A DNA stretch of 23,475 nt from Alphaproteobacteria bacterium (GTDB taxonomy: Bacteria > Pseudomonadota > Alphaproteobacteria > Rickettsiales > UBA1997), in the NCBI GenBank assembly GCA_016869775.1, contig VGDJ01000003.1, forward strand, positions 1-23,475, written 5' to 3'. Numbering within the stretch: position 1 is the stretch's first letter; every line of letters starts with the position of its first letter. The position numbers and the translations under genes are program-made. Below the pieces are notes generated by a model. That model had not been told where the DNA came from and did not search any database. It saw nothing but the letters and a program-made list of their open reading frames with translations. Of the stretch, positions 1 to 6,524 are shown one piece after another.

Positions 1-75
1 TTATTTTTAGTAAAAGCTAGGATTTTGGATTTTTTATATTTTCAATCTGATTTTGAAGGCGCAAATTTATTTTAA
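1..75 (+). CDS. Possible 3' end of a gene entering from the left edge
   Basis: Frame 1 is open from the first base to a TAA at 73-75, giving 24 residues that end in DFEGANLF. The other two forward frames are closed within the first 20 bases. A 24-codon open stretch can occur by chance in DNA this AT-rich, and I recognise no family in it. If real, the gene would converge on pgpA. Nothing else coding is apparent up to 153, where there is only a weak AT-only hairpin (132-138 pairing with 149-155). Confidence 0.25.
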   Translation, partial: LFLVKARILDFLYFQSDFEGANLF

Positions 76-153
76 GAATTTCACAAAGTCAATTTAATGA
101 TTTTTCTATATTCCTTTCAAAATATTGCTTAAAAATCAGTGCTTTTTTTGATT

Positions 154-723
154 TTATTCACAATTAATTATTTTGAAAAAAGACGAATCAGCGGTGAATT
201 TATAAAGTATTAAAGTTGATATTCCTGAAATAATTCCGCATAAAATATCATCAAACATAACTCCAAAAGGGTTTTTAATTTTTCTATCGCAAGTGCCTAT
301 AAATGAGGGCTTGGTAATGTCTAAAATGCGAAACAAAATTGTACAAAATGCCACATAAATCAAAAATTTTGCTTGATTTAAAATGTATAAATTACGCTCC
401 ATCAAGTTAAAAATTTCAAGTGCTATAAAAATTCCAACCGCCTCATCGATAACAATTGATTTATGGTCAATATCGCGTGAATTTTTTAACATATGATAAT
501 GTTGTATGTTTGCAATGGAGTAGGCGCAGGATCCAATAATAATCAAAAGCCAAAAGCTAATTTGAATAATTGTTGGAACGGAGTTATTTGAAAAATAATT
601 GTTTATCCAAATCCATATAAATAAAGCACCTATTGAACCAACTGTACCGGGGGCGTATTTTGATTTACCGCAATAAAAAAAAGTGAGAATTAATTCATTA
701 AGTTTTGAATATTTTTTTTTCAT
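154..723 (-). CDS. pgpA: Phosphatidylglycerophosphatase A (PgpA family)
   Basis: This inner-membrane lipid phosphatase would remove the phosphate from phosphatidylglycerophosphate to give phosphatidylglycerol. With the ATG at 723 the protein has 189 residues, slightly above the usual 160-170. Family motifs appear in order: KYAPGTVGS (about 22-30), an acidic VIDEAVG block (91-97), and FRILDITKPS plus NPFGVMFDDI (131-160), which match the conserved FR-D-KP and DD signatures. Hydrophobic segments at about 31-42, 55-72, 118-132 and 159-174 fit a small polytopic protein. The frame stays open back to a TTG at 813, but the extra 30 residues match nothing in the family and would run into metZ, so I chose 723. 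The gene is divergent from metZ. Its stop overlaps a chance DnaA-box-like 9-mer. Confidence 0.9.
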   Translation of the reverse strand: MKKKYSKLNELILTFFYCGKSKYAPGTVGSIGALFIWIWINNYFSNNSVPTIIQISFWLLIIIGSCAYSIANIQHYHMLKNSRDIDHKSIVIDEAVGIFIALEIFNLMERNLYILNQAKFLIYVAFCTILFRILDITKPSFIGTCDRKIKNPFGVMFDDILCGIISGISTLILYKFTADSSFFKIINCE

Positions 724-756
724 AAAAACTTTAGTTATTTTATAATTTTTTAATTC

Positions 757-785
757 TTGCAAAAAACAAATTATTTGAATATTTT
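757..785 (+). promoter_or_regulatory. Candidate sigma-70 promoter for metZ
   Basis: TTGCAA at 757-762 and TATTTT at 780-785 are separated by 17 bp, each matching the consensus at 4 of 6 bases. Transcription would start near 792, leaving a leader of only about 20 nt, too short for a riboswitch. In DNA this AT-rich such matches are easy to find, so this is a weak call based on position. Confidence 0.3.
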
Positions 786-812
786 GTCCACGCAACATCA
801 ATCTTTCTAGCA

Positions 813-2015
813 ATGAACTACAAAAATAAAAGCTTAAATTTCAATCATTATAAGAATGAAACTAAAATGATTAGAGGTGGCTCAATCAGAAGTAATTTTG
901 GCGAGACCTCCGAAGCCATTTATTTAAATTCTGGTTTTTGTTATAATAGTGCCGAAGTCGCGGAAAGTCGTTTCAACGGCGAAGATCCCGGATATGTTTA
1001 TTCGCGCTATATAAATCCTTCCTTAAAAATGCTTGAGGAGCGCATAAATCTTCTTGAAAATTCTGAAGCCAGCTGTGTTATGGCCTCGGGCATGTCGGCA
1101 GTTTTTGCTTCGATTATGTCTCAAATAAAAGCTGGTGATCATTTTATAGCTTCTCGCGTGTTGTTTGGGTCATGTTATCATATTGCTACTAAAATTTTGC
1201 CCAACTACGGAATTGAAGTTTCGTTAGTGGATGGAACTAATCAAGACGAGTGGCGCAAAGCTTTTAAAAAAAATACCAAAGTTGTTTTTATCGAAACCCC
1301 CGCCAATCCAAATTTAGAAATTATCGATATAGAATTTGTTGCGAGTTTATGCAAAAAACATAATGCTAGCCTTATCGTCGATAATATTTTTGCTTCTTCA
1401 TATTCTCAAAAGGCTTTTGATTTGGGAGCTGATATAGTTATTTATTCAACTACCAAGCATTTTGACGGGCAGGGTCGCACACTTGGAGGAGTTGTGCTAG
1501 GGTCGCAATCTTTTATCAAAGATACTTTATTGCCTTTTCATCGTCACACCGGTCCAGCTTTAAGCCCGTTCAATGCGTGGATAATTTTTAAAGCTCTTGA
1601 AACTTATCAAATGCGCATGGAGCGTCATTGTATGAATGCTCGAAAAATTGCTGATTTTCTTGATTCGCACCCCAAAATACAACGAGTTTACTACCCAGAA
1701 CTTAAGTCGCATAAACAGTTTGAAATTGCGCAAAAGCAAATGAAAAATGGCGGATCGATGATAGCCTTTGAAACAATTGGCTCAAAAGCAAATTGTTTTA
1801 AGTTTATGAATAATCTACAAATTATTGATATTTCTAATAATCTCGGTGACTCTAAAACTCTAATTACCCACCCTTCAACTACTACTCATTCAAATATTTC
1901 TTTAGATGAGCAGAAAAAAATTGGCATCAATGATACGATGTGCCGATTATCCGTTGGCCTTGAGAATGCTGACGATTTGATTGAAGATCTAAAAATTTCT
2001 CTCGATAAAATATAA
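813..2015 (+). CDS. metZ: O-succinylhomoserine sulfhydrylase (MetZ type)
   Basis: This PLP enzyme of the Cys/Met metabolism (gamma) family would make homocysteine directly from an acylated homoserine and sulfide, in the cytoplasm. The 400-residue length is normal. The N-terminus RGGSIRSNFGETSEAIYL (21-38) and GEDPGYVYSRYINP (56-69) are typical of MetZ rather than of cystathionine synthases. STTKHFDGQGRTLGG holds the PLP lysine at about Lys215, ASGMSAV (91-97) is the cofactor phosphate loop, and LITHPSTTTHSNIS near the C-terminus is the substrate-carboxylate region. Whether the donor is O-succinyl- or O-acetylhomoserine cannot be decided by eye. No other methionine gene is adjacent; metF lies about 10.5 kb away. 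yajQ follows after 16 nt, so they are probably co-transcribed. Confidence 0.92.
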   Translation: MNYKNKSLNFNHYKNETKMIRGGSIRSNFGETSEAIYLNSGFCYNSAEVAESRFNGEDPGYVYSRYINPSLKMLEERINLLENSEASCVMASGMSAVFASIMSQIKAGDHFIASRVLFGSCYHIATKILPNYGIEVSLVDGTNQDEWRKAFKKNTKVVFIETPANPNLEIIDIEFVASLCKKHNASLIVDNIFASSYSQKAFDLGADIVIYSTTKHFDGQGRTLGGVVLGSQSFIKDTLLPFHRHTGPALSPFNAWIIFKALETYQMRMERHCMNARKIADFLDSHPKIQRVYYPELKSHKQFEIAQKQMKNGGSMIAFETIGSKANCFKFMNNLQIIDISNNLGDSKTLITHPSTTTHSNISLDEQKKIGINDTMCRLSVGLENADDLIEDLKISLDKI

Positions 2016-2031
2016 TTTAAAAATTCAAGTT

Positions 2032-2523
2032 ATGCCCAGTTTTGATTTAGTCTCCAAAGTTAATTTTCAAGAAATCGACAACGCGGTTAATTCAGTTGTT
2101 CGCGAGCTTACTAATCGTTATGATTTTAAAGGTGCAATTTTTAGTGTAGAATTAAAAGCGAAAGAAAATCTAATCATATTAATAGCTGATAGTGACTACA
2201 AGCTTGAAGCGGTTCGCGATTCTCTTAAGGTTTTTGGCACTAAGCGTGGCGTTGACGTAAAAGCATTTGATTTTCAAGAGCCTCAAAAATCTGGGGGTTC
2301 AACTCTAAAGCAAGAAGTTAAATTGAAAAATGGTATTGACCAAGAAAATGCCAAAAAAATTACTAAACATCTAAAAGATTTAAAACTCAAAGTTCAAGCC
2401 TCGATCAGGGCCGATGAGGTGAGGGTTGAGGGCAAGAAGCGCGATGATTTACAAGAAGCAATTGCTTCGATTCGGGCTTTTGATTTTGGTATTCCTCTTC
2501 AATTTATAAATTTTAGAGAATAA
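2032..2523 (+). CDS. yajQ: YajQ family nucleotide-binding protein (UPF0234)
   Basis: This is a cytoplasmic YajQ-family protein of 163 residues, the usual length. The start MPSFDLVSKVNFQEIDNAV and the following RELTNRYDFKGA match the very conserved family N-terminus. The C-terminus has the conserved KVQASIRADEVRV and GKKRDDLQ segments. Family members fold as two ferredoxin-like domains. They bind nucleotides, and some bind cyclic di-GMP, but the exact role here is unknown. The ATG at 2032 begins exactly at the conserved MPSFD, so the start is firm. It is followed after 2 nt by the small gene at 2526, implying translational coupling. Confidence 0.95.
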   Translation: MPSFDLVSKVNFQEIDNAVNSVVRELTNRYDFKGAIFSVELKAKENLIILIADSDYKLEAVRDSLKVFGTKRGVDVKAFDFQEPQKSGGSTLKQEVKLKNGIDQENAKKITKHLKDLKLKVQASIRADEVRVEGKKRDDLQEAIASIRAFDFGIPLQFINFRE

Positions 2524-2525
2524 AT

Positions 2526-3008
2526 ATGCTTAGACCAGCACTGCTTAGACCAGCACTACAAGTTTCAAATAAATTCTCAACAGACTTTTATAATAAACCA
2601 ATTAGTCCCTACAATCAACATAGCCCATATTTTAATCGAAGTGAGCCAATTAAAAATTCAACTAACGGACCATATTCGCACCCAGTAACAAGAGGATTTG
2701 GCATGGCTTTAGGTCCCGGAATGTTTGCTGGAGTTTTAGCAAATTTTTTTACAATTTATTCGTTTTTGTTTATTGCTGATATTCTAGAACGAGATAAAGC
2801 CTCAAAAGTTCCGGGAAAAAAAGGTCTAGATATTTTAAAAGAGTCACCCGAATTTGGGCCACCACTGGCTTTGGTTGAGGGGTTGTTAAGCGGAGCTTTT
2901 TATTTGGGAGTCAAAGGTCCTTATTCATTTGGGAATGAATATCCTGATTACTCTCCAAAAGTACATTTTTGTGCAAAATTAGAACAACCGTCGCAACTAT
3001 ATATATAG
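2526..3008 (+). CDS. Hypothetical Gly/Pro-rich protein with one or two hydrophobic segments
   Basis: I do not recognise this 160-residue protein. The start is only 2 nt after the yajQ stop, which favours a real, coupled gene. The first 11 residues consist of LRPAL twice, encoded by a 15-bp tandem duplication. Residues about 12-55 are rich in Asn, Pro, Ser and Tyr and probably disordered. They are followed by a Gly-rich hydrophobic stretch (FGMALGPGMFAGVLANFF and onward, about 58-86) that could span a membrane. A second, weaker hydrophobic segment lies at about 115-130 (ALVEGLLSGAFYLGV). A single cysteine sits near the C-terminus. There is no signal peptide. It converges on thiS with 8 nt between the genes. 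It could be a lineage-specific membrane-associated protein or a decaying gene. Confidence 0.6.
   Translation: MLRPALLRPALQVSNKFSTDFYNKPISPYNQHSPYFNRSEPIKNSTNGPYSHPVTRGFGMALGPGMFAGVLANFFTIYSFLFIADILERDKASKVPGKKGLDILKESPEFGPPLALVEGLLSGAFYLGVKGPYSFGNEYPDYSPKVHFCAKLEQPSQLYI
2529..2558 (+). repeat. 15-bp tandem duplication at the start of the hypothetical gene
   Basis: CTTAGACCAGCACTG (2529-2543) is followed directly by CTTAGACCAGCACTA (2544-2558), identical at 14 of 15 positions. It is in frame and encodes LRPAL twice. It looks like a recent slippage duplication. Confidence 0.85.
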
Positions 3009-3016
3009 ATAACTAA

Positions 3017-3226
3017 TTAACCGCCACCAATAAAATGAACGATTTCGATTTTACAATTTTCGGTTAAAATAGTTTTTTCAAAATCTAAGGGGTTAATTAT
3101 TTCTAAGTCTTTTTCGATGGCAATTTTTTTAATATCAAGCTCGAGTTGATTGATAAGCTGAAAAAGAGTTATGTTGTGATTAACTTCAATAATTTCGCCA
3201 TTTATAAATATTTTAATTTTTATCAT
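3017..3226 (-). CDS. thiS: ThiS-like sulfur carrier protein
   Basis: This is a small ubiquitin-like protein of 69 residues that would carry sulfur as a C-terminal thiocarboxylate for thiazole synthesis in the thiamine pathway. The start MIKIKIFINGEIIEV, the middle ITLFQLINQL and the ending IEIVHFIGGG match ThiS in order, and the last two residues are the required Gly-Gly. Length is typical (65-70). It stands alone: no thiG, thiF, thiE or thiO is in the window. A related carrier such as MoaD is less likely given the short length and the ending. A weak AGG lies a few bases before the ATG. The gene is divergent from lptF, with 69 bp between their starts. Confidence 0.75.
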   Translation of the reverse strand: MIKIKIFINGEIIEVNHNITLFQLINQLELDIKKIAIEKDLEIINPLDFEKTILTENCKIEIVHFIGGG

Positions 3227-3295
3227 CGCCTACAATAATCGTTAAATTAAGTTGGTATTTAGTTTGTTTGAGAGTTGTAATTTAATTTAGTTCTA

Positions 3296-4378
3296 ATGAT
3301 TTATAAATCATATATTTTTAAAACATCTTTTTTGAATTGGCTTAGTATAACTCTAATTTTAGTGGTTTTAATTTGGTTTAGCCGAGCAATAAGTTTTTTA
3401 AATTTAGTCATCGAAAATGGGATTAAAATTAGCGATTTTTTCTTTTTATTCGTATTAATATTGCCGTGGATTTTGATATATATTTTGCCAATTTCGTTTT
3501 TTGTTTCCACCCTTCTTTCGCTAAATAAATTAAACAATAACAGTGAAATTGTCATTTTAAAAAATTGTGGTTTATCAAACCTTAAAATTTCAAAACCAAT
3601 AATCTTTTTGGGGATTTTTATAACTTTAATTTGTTATTTTTTATCTTTTTATTTAATGCCTTTGGCCAACAAACAACTGAGGATATCGCGCAACACAATC
3701 AAAGAAAATTATACAAATATTGCTTTCAATCCTCAAACTTTTGAAAGCTTCAATGGAATCACCTTATATTCTGCAAAGCGCGATGACCAAAATAATCTTG
3801 AGGGGATAATAATTAACGACCAAACAAAAAGCGATTCAACTATCACTATAACTGCTCAAAAGGGTAATTTAGTTGTCCAAGATGATGCGGTTTATTTAAA
3901 GCTTTGGAATGGATCTTTGCAAAAGTATATTTTTGAATCTGGCAAGACCGAAATTTTAAAATTTGATAGCTATGTTTTTAATTTAAATAACAAGGATCAA
4001 GAATATTCAGATTTTAAGTGGAAGCCCAATGAAAGATTCATTACCGAGTTAATCAATTACGATATATTATCAACTGATGAACAAATAAGAGCGTTGCGCT
4101 CGGAGTTGCATAAAAGAATCAACGAACCGCTAATTTCATTGATATTTAGTCTTATAATTTCAACCATAATTTTAAATGCAAAACTATCAAGGCGAAGCAA
4201 TTTTGGGGTATCTTTTTGGGCTTTGTGTCTGTGCTTATTATATGTTATAACGCTTATATTTAGTTTTCGAATTACAGATAAAATCGATAATATTTTTTTT
4301 ATACCATATTTTGTAAACATAATTTTTTTAGCTACTTTTTTGGGTCTTATGAATGCTAATTTTTATATCAAAAAATGA
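3296..4378 (+). CDS. lptF: LPS export ABC transporter permease LptF
   Basis: This is an inner-membrane subunit of the Lpt machine (LptB2FG), which extracts lipopolysaccharide and passes it to LptC/LptA. The 360-residue protein shows the LptF/LptG plan: three hydrophobic helices in the first 125 residues (about 13-34, 47-73, 100-122), a periplasmic beta-rich domain (about 125-265), and three helices at the C-terminus (about 278-297, 305-325, 333-355). NNNSEIVILKNCGLSNLKI (about 81-99) is the conserved cytoplasmic coupling segment of this family. I call it LptF rather than LptG by gene order and its partner. It overlaps lptG by 4 nt (ATGA at 4375-4378). lptB, lptC and lptD are not in the window. 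Confidence 0.88.
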   Translation: MIYKSYIFKTSFLNWLSITLILVVLIWFSRAISFLNLVIENGIKISDFFFLFVLILPWILIYILPISFFVSTLLSLNKLNNNSEIVILKNCGLSNLKISKPIIFLGIFITLICYFLSFYLMPLANKQLRISRNTIKENYTNIAFNPQTFESFNGITLYSAKRDDQNNLEGIIINDQTKSDSTITITAQKGNLVVQDDAVYLKLWNGSLQKYIFESGKTEILKFDSYVFNLNNKDQEYSDFKWKPNERFITELINYDILSTDEQIRALRSELHKRINEPLISLIFSLIISTIILNAKLSRRSNFGVSFWALCLCLLYVITLIFSFRITDKIDNIFFIPYFVNIIFLATFLGLMNANFYIKK

Positions 4379-5487
4379 TCTTTAATAAAATTAATTTATA
4401 TTTAGCAAAAAATTTTCTTAAAAACTTTCTGATCATTGCTCTTGGCTTTTGGATTATCTTTTTTTTGGTAAATTTAATCGATATTTTTAATCGTATTAAT
4501 GATGCGCAAGTTGGAATTAAATTAATGTTTATTTTATCTTTTTTAAAAACCCCCAATAACCTTTCATCTATTGTTGTCTCGATAGTTTTAATTTCCTCAA
4601 TTTACACTTTGTTTCAAATGTCAAATCGAACCGAAATCACCGTTATCAGAAACTGTGGATATTCATTGTGGCAAATTGCAAATCCACTCATTATTTCGGC
4701 AATATTTTTGGCAATTATTTGGATTATTTTTTTTAATATATTTGAGATTTGGTCTTCGAATAAATATAATAACTTTGAAGCGAAATACCTGCAAACAGAA
4801 ATGCGAGAAACTCTTGATATTGGTAATGGTGTATGGTTTAAACAAAAAAATTTAATAAATGATTCAGAAAATATAATTATAGTTACTAGAAAAATTTATA
4901 AAAATAGTTTGGATTTATTTGAAGTAAGTATGTGGTTTTTTGATAAGAATAATAACTTTTACAAAAGGGTCGATGCTAAAAAAATGGTTTTGAATGGCGG
5001 GAAGTGGATGATTGAAAAGGCAATAGTAAATAATGAAAATTCAATAAATCAAATGGTTGAATCGATACAAATTCCAACTGAAATTGATGAAAATTTTTTG
5101 AAAAATAAAATTGTTAATAATTTTGAAAATGCCGAATCTTTTAACATTTTTGAGCTTCCTAAAATTATTGATGATTTAAAAAAATCTGGTCTCAATCCAA
5201 AAAAATTACAGACCCATCTTCACTCTAAGTTGAACTATATAATTTTGTTTGTGGCAATGGTTTTGTTTTCAGTTTTTTTTGGTGTTAATGATGTTAGAAA
5301 CCGTAAATCAAATATTAAACTTTTGATCGGTATAATTTTTGGTTTAATAATTTTTTTAAGTTCGTCAATTTTTTCAACTCTCGGAGCCTCAGGTTTTTTA
5401 TCAATTTTTGAATCGACTTGGTTAATAAGTTTTATTTATCTTGCGATAAGTATTTTGTTTATTCGACACAAAGAAATTAGACTTTAA
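4375..5487 (+). CDS. lptG: LPS export ABC transporter permease LptG
   Basis: This is the second permease of the LPS export complex, paired with LptF. The 370-residue protein has the same layout: helices at about 15-36, 55-80 and 97-118, a periplasmic domain of about 170 residues, and C-terminal helices at about 285-305, 313-333 and 345-365. QMSNRTEITVIRNCGYS (about 82-98) is the coupling segment, close to the LptG form in which E(I/V)(T/V)-R--G is conserved. Translation is coupled to lptF by the ATGA overlap. In many proteobacteria lptFG lead into lptD and surA; here 168 bp of non-coding DNA and an unrelated lipoprotein gene follow. Confidence 0.88.
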   Translation: MIFNKINLYLAKNFLKNFLIIALGFWIIFFLVNLIDIFNRINDAQVGIKLMFILSFLKTPNNLSSIVVSIVLISSIYTLFQMSNRTEITVIRNCGYSLWQIANPLIISAIFLAIIWIIFFNIFEIWSSNKYNNFEAKYLQTEMRETLDIGNGVWFKQKNLINDSENIIIVTRKIYKNSLDLFEVSMWFFDKNNNFYKRVDAKKMVLNGGKWMIEKAIVNNENSINQMVESIQIPTEIDENFLKNKIVNNFENAESFNIFELPKIIDDLKKSGLNPKKLQTHLHSKLNYIILFVAMVLFSVFFGVNDVRNRKSNIKLLIGIIFGLIIFLSSSIFSTLGASGFLSIFESTWLISFIYLAISILFIRHKEIRL

Positions 5488-5579
5488 TTATTAAAATTTC
5501 CCCTACAATTTTATCGCAAATCAACTCTGTGATGGCTTGAATTATTTATTTGTTTCACAATTTATATTGCGAATTTGAT

Positions 5580-5608
5580 TTGTTGAAAATTTATTTTGTC
5601 ACTATAAC
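5580..5608 (+). promoter_or_regulatory. Candidate promoter of the LPP20/CsgG-like cluster
   Basis: TATAAC at 5603-5608 is a 5-of-6 match to the -10 consensus, with TTGTTG (3 of 6) 17 bp upstream at 5580-5585. Transcription would start near 5615, about 40 nt before the first lipoprotein gene. The gap after lptG (5488-5655) contains no ORF and no clear terminator. The same TATAAC hexamer occurs before the histidine kinase gene. Confidence 0.3.
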
Positions 5609-5655
5609 CTGACCCATGAATTTCAAATAAACAATCCCAAACAATTTAAAAAACT

Positions 5656-6276
5656 ATGAAAAAAACAATACTTACTCAATTGATGGTCATTTCTCTTGCC
5701 TTTTCTTGTGCTCCAAAATTTGCTCAAGATGTTAAAAAATCTGCAAACGATCTTAGTGATTTGCCTGAGTGGGTTTTGGATCCAAAAATTAAAGATGGTG
5801 TCGCTGCTGTTGGCATTGCCAGCCCGTCGCGCGCAGGAATAACAGTTCAACTTCCAAAAGCTGAACTCGATGCCAAAGCTAATATTGCTGCAACTATCCA
5901 ATCTGAAATTTCTCGCGTTACTAAAAATGCTTTAAGATCTGGCAAAGTTAACGATGCTGACGATGTTGAAGAATTTTTCGCTCAAGCCAGCAAAGAGGTT
6001 GTTAAAAATCTTCCACTTTCCGGCGCTAGAAGAATTCATATTTTCAAAGCTCAAGATGGCACTCTTTATGTTCACATGATGATTGATGATCAAGATTACA
6101 GCAAATTCTTAAAAAATAGCCAAAAAGACTTTGAAGAAAAACTAAAAAAATCAAATCTTAGTCGCGATAATATCGATAAATCTCAAGCGGCTACTAAAGA
6201 TTTATTCGATGAGTTAGAAAAAGAGCGCGGAAATGTTCCAGCTCTTCCAGCTAAAACCGAAACTTCTAAAAACTAA
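5656..6276 (+). CDS. LPP20 family outer-membrane lipoprotein (FlgP-like)
   Basis: This is a 206-residue predicted lipoprotein. A short Lys-rich start and hydrophobic stretch end in LAFSC, with the lipidated Cys at position 18. Position -2 is Phe, which departs from the usual lipobox. The mature part has the LPP20 pattern: LPEWVLDPKIKDGVAAVGIA (about 35-54), then a helix with A-LDAKANIAATIQSEIS, then a beta strand with DGTLYVHMMID. Residues 145-206 are charged, helical and end in a Pro/Thr tail. The LPP20 family includes Helicobacter Lpp20 and the Campylobacter and Vibrio FlgP protein of flagellar outer-membrane disks. The local pattern is repeated in the protein encoded at 6517, so these two look like paralogues. 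Exact function unknown; an envelope structural role is inferred. Confidence 0.75.
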   Translation: MKKTILTQLMVISLAFSCAPKFAQDVKKSANDLSDLPEWVLDPKIKDGVAAVGIASPSRAGITVQLPKAELDAKANIAATIQSEISRVTKNALRSGKVNDADDVEEFFAQASKEVVKNLPLSGARRIHIFKAQDGTLYVHMMIDDQDYSKFLKNSQKDFEEKLKKSNLSRDNIDKSQAATKDLFDELEKERGNVPALPAKTETSKN

Positions 6277-6285
6277 AATCACATA

Positions 6286-6345
6286 CTTGCCCAAATTTAA
6301 GGTCAGAATTTAAATTCTAATTATAAAACTTTAACTTTGGGCAAG
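6286..6345 (+). repeat. Long-range inverted repeat between the first two lipoprotein genes
   Basis: CTTGCCCAAA at 6286-6295 is the exact reverse complement of TTTGGGCAAG at 6336-6345. The 40-nt loop holds a second perfect palindrome, AGAATTTAAATTCT, at 6305-6318. The RNA could fold as a 10-bp stem closing a loop with its own 7+7 hairpin. There is no T-tract after the right arm, so it is not a simple intrinsic terminator. It may stabilise the upstream mRNA, attenuate expression or bind a protein. Confidence 0.7.
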
Positions 6346-6368
6346 CAAAACTCCCACTCATTAAAATC

Positions 6369-6524
6369 ATGAAAAAATTATCCGTTTTTTTACTTTTCTT
6401 GACATTCTCTTGCTCAAATTATAGCTCAGAATTATCTCAAACTTCCAAATCTTCATCAGCCTCGTCACGCATTGATAATGTCCAGTCTGGTGCCAATAAA
6501 ATTTTGAAAGATATCGATGAATAA
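6369..6524 (+). CDS. Small lipoprotein, 51 residues
   Basis: A short ATG-to-TAA frame encodes a classic small lipoprotein: MKKLSVFLLFLTFSC, with the lipidated Cys at position 15, then a 36-residue tail very rich in Ser (SSELSQTSKSSSASS), ending in GANKILKDIDE. As in the first gene of the cluster, the residues before the Cys are FSC. The stop codon overlaps the next gene by 8 nt (6517-6524), which supports genuine translation and coupling. I know no named family. By position it recalls the small lipoprotein I remember in the Helicobacter lpp20 operon, but no sequence relation can be claimed. A role as a tether or spacer for the neighbouring envelope proteins is only a guess. Confidence 0.6.
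   Translation: MKKLSVFLLFLTFSCSNYSSELSQTSKSSSASSRIDNVQSGANKILKDIDE

Noticed and set aside
154..162. Perfect DnaA-box-like 9-mer TTATTCACA
   Set aside because: A single copy that overlaps the pgpA stop region. About one match is expected by chance in a window of this size and composition, and no cluster of boxes is near it.
724..813. Longer pgpA reading from a TTG at 813, adding 30 residues
   Set aside because: The extension has no family similarity, starts with a rare codon and would overlap the metZ start. The ATG at 723 fits PgpA length and motifs better.
4057..4320. 87-codon minus-strand frame within lptF
   Set aside because: Antisense of the LptF C-terminal helices, with no independent features.
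5623..5901. 92-codon minus-strand frame across the start of the first LPP20-type gene
   Set aside because: Cys- and Phe-rich composition from antisense reading, and overlap with a convincing lipoprotein gene.
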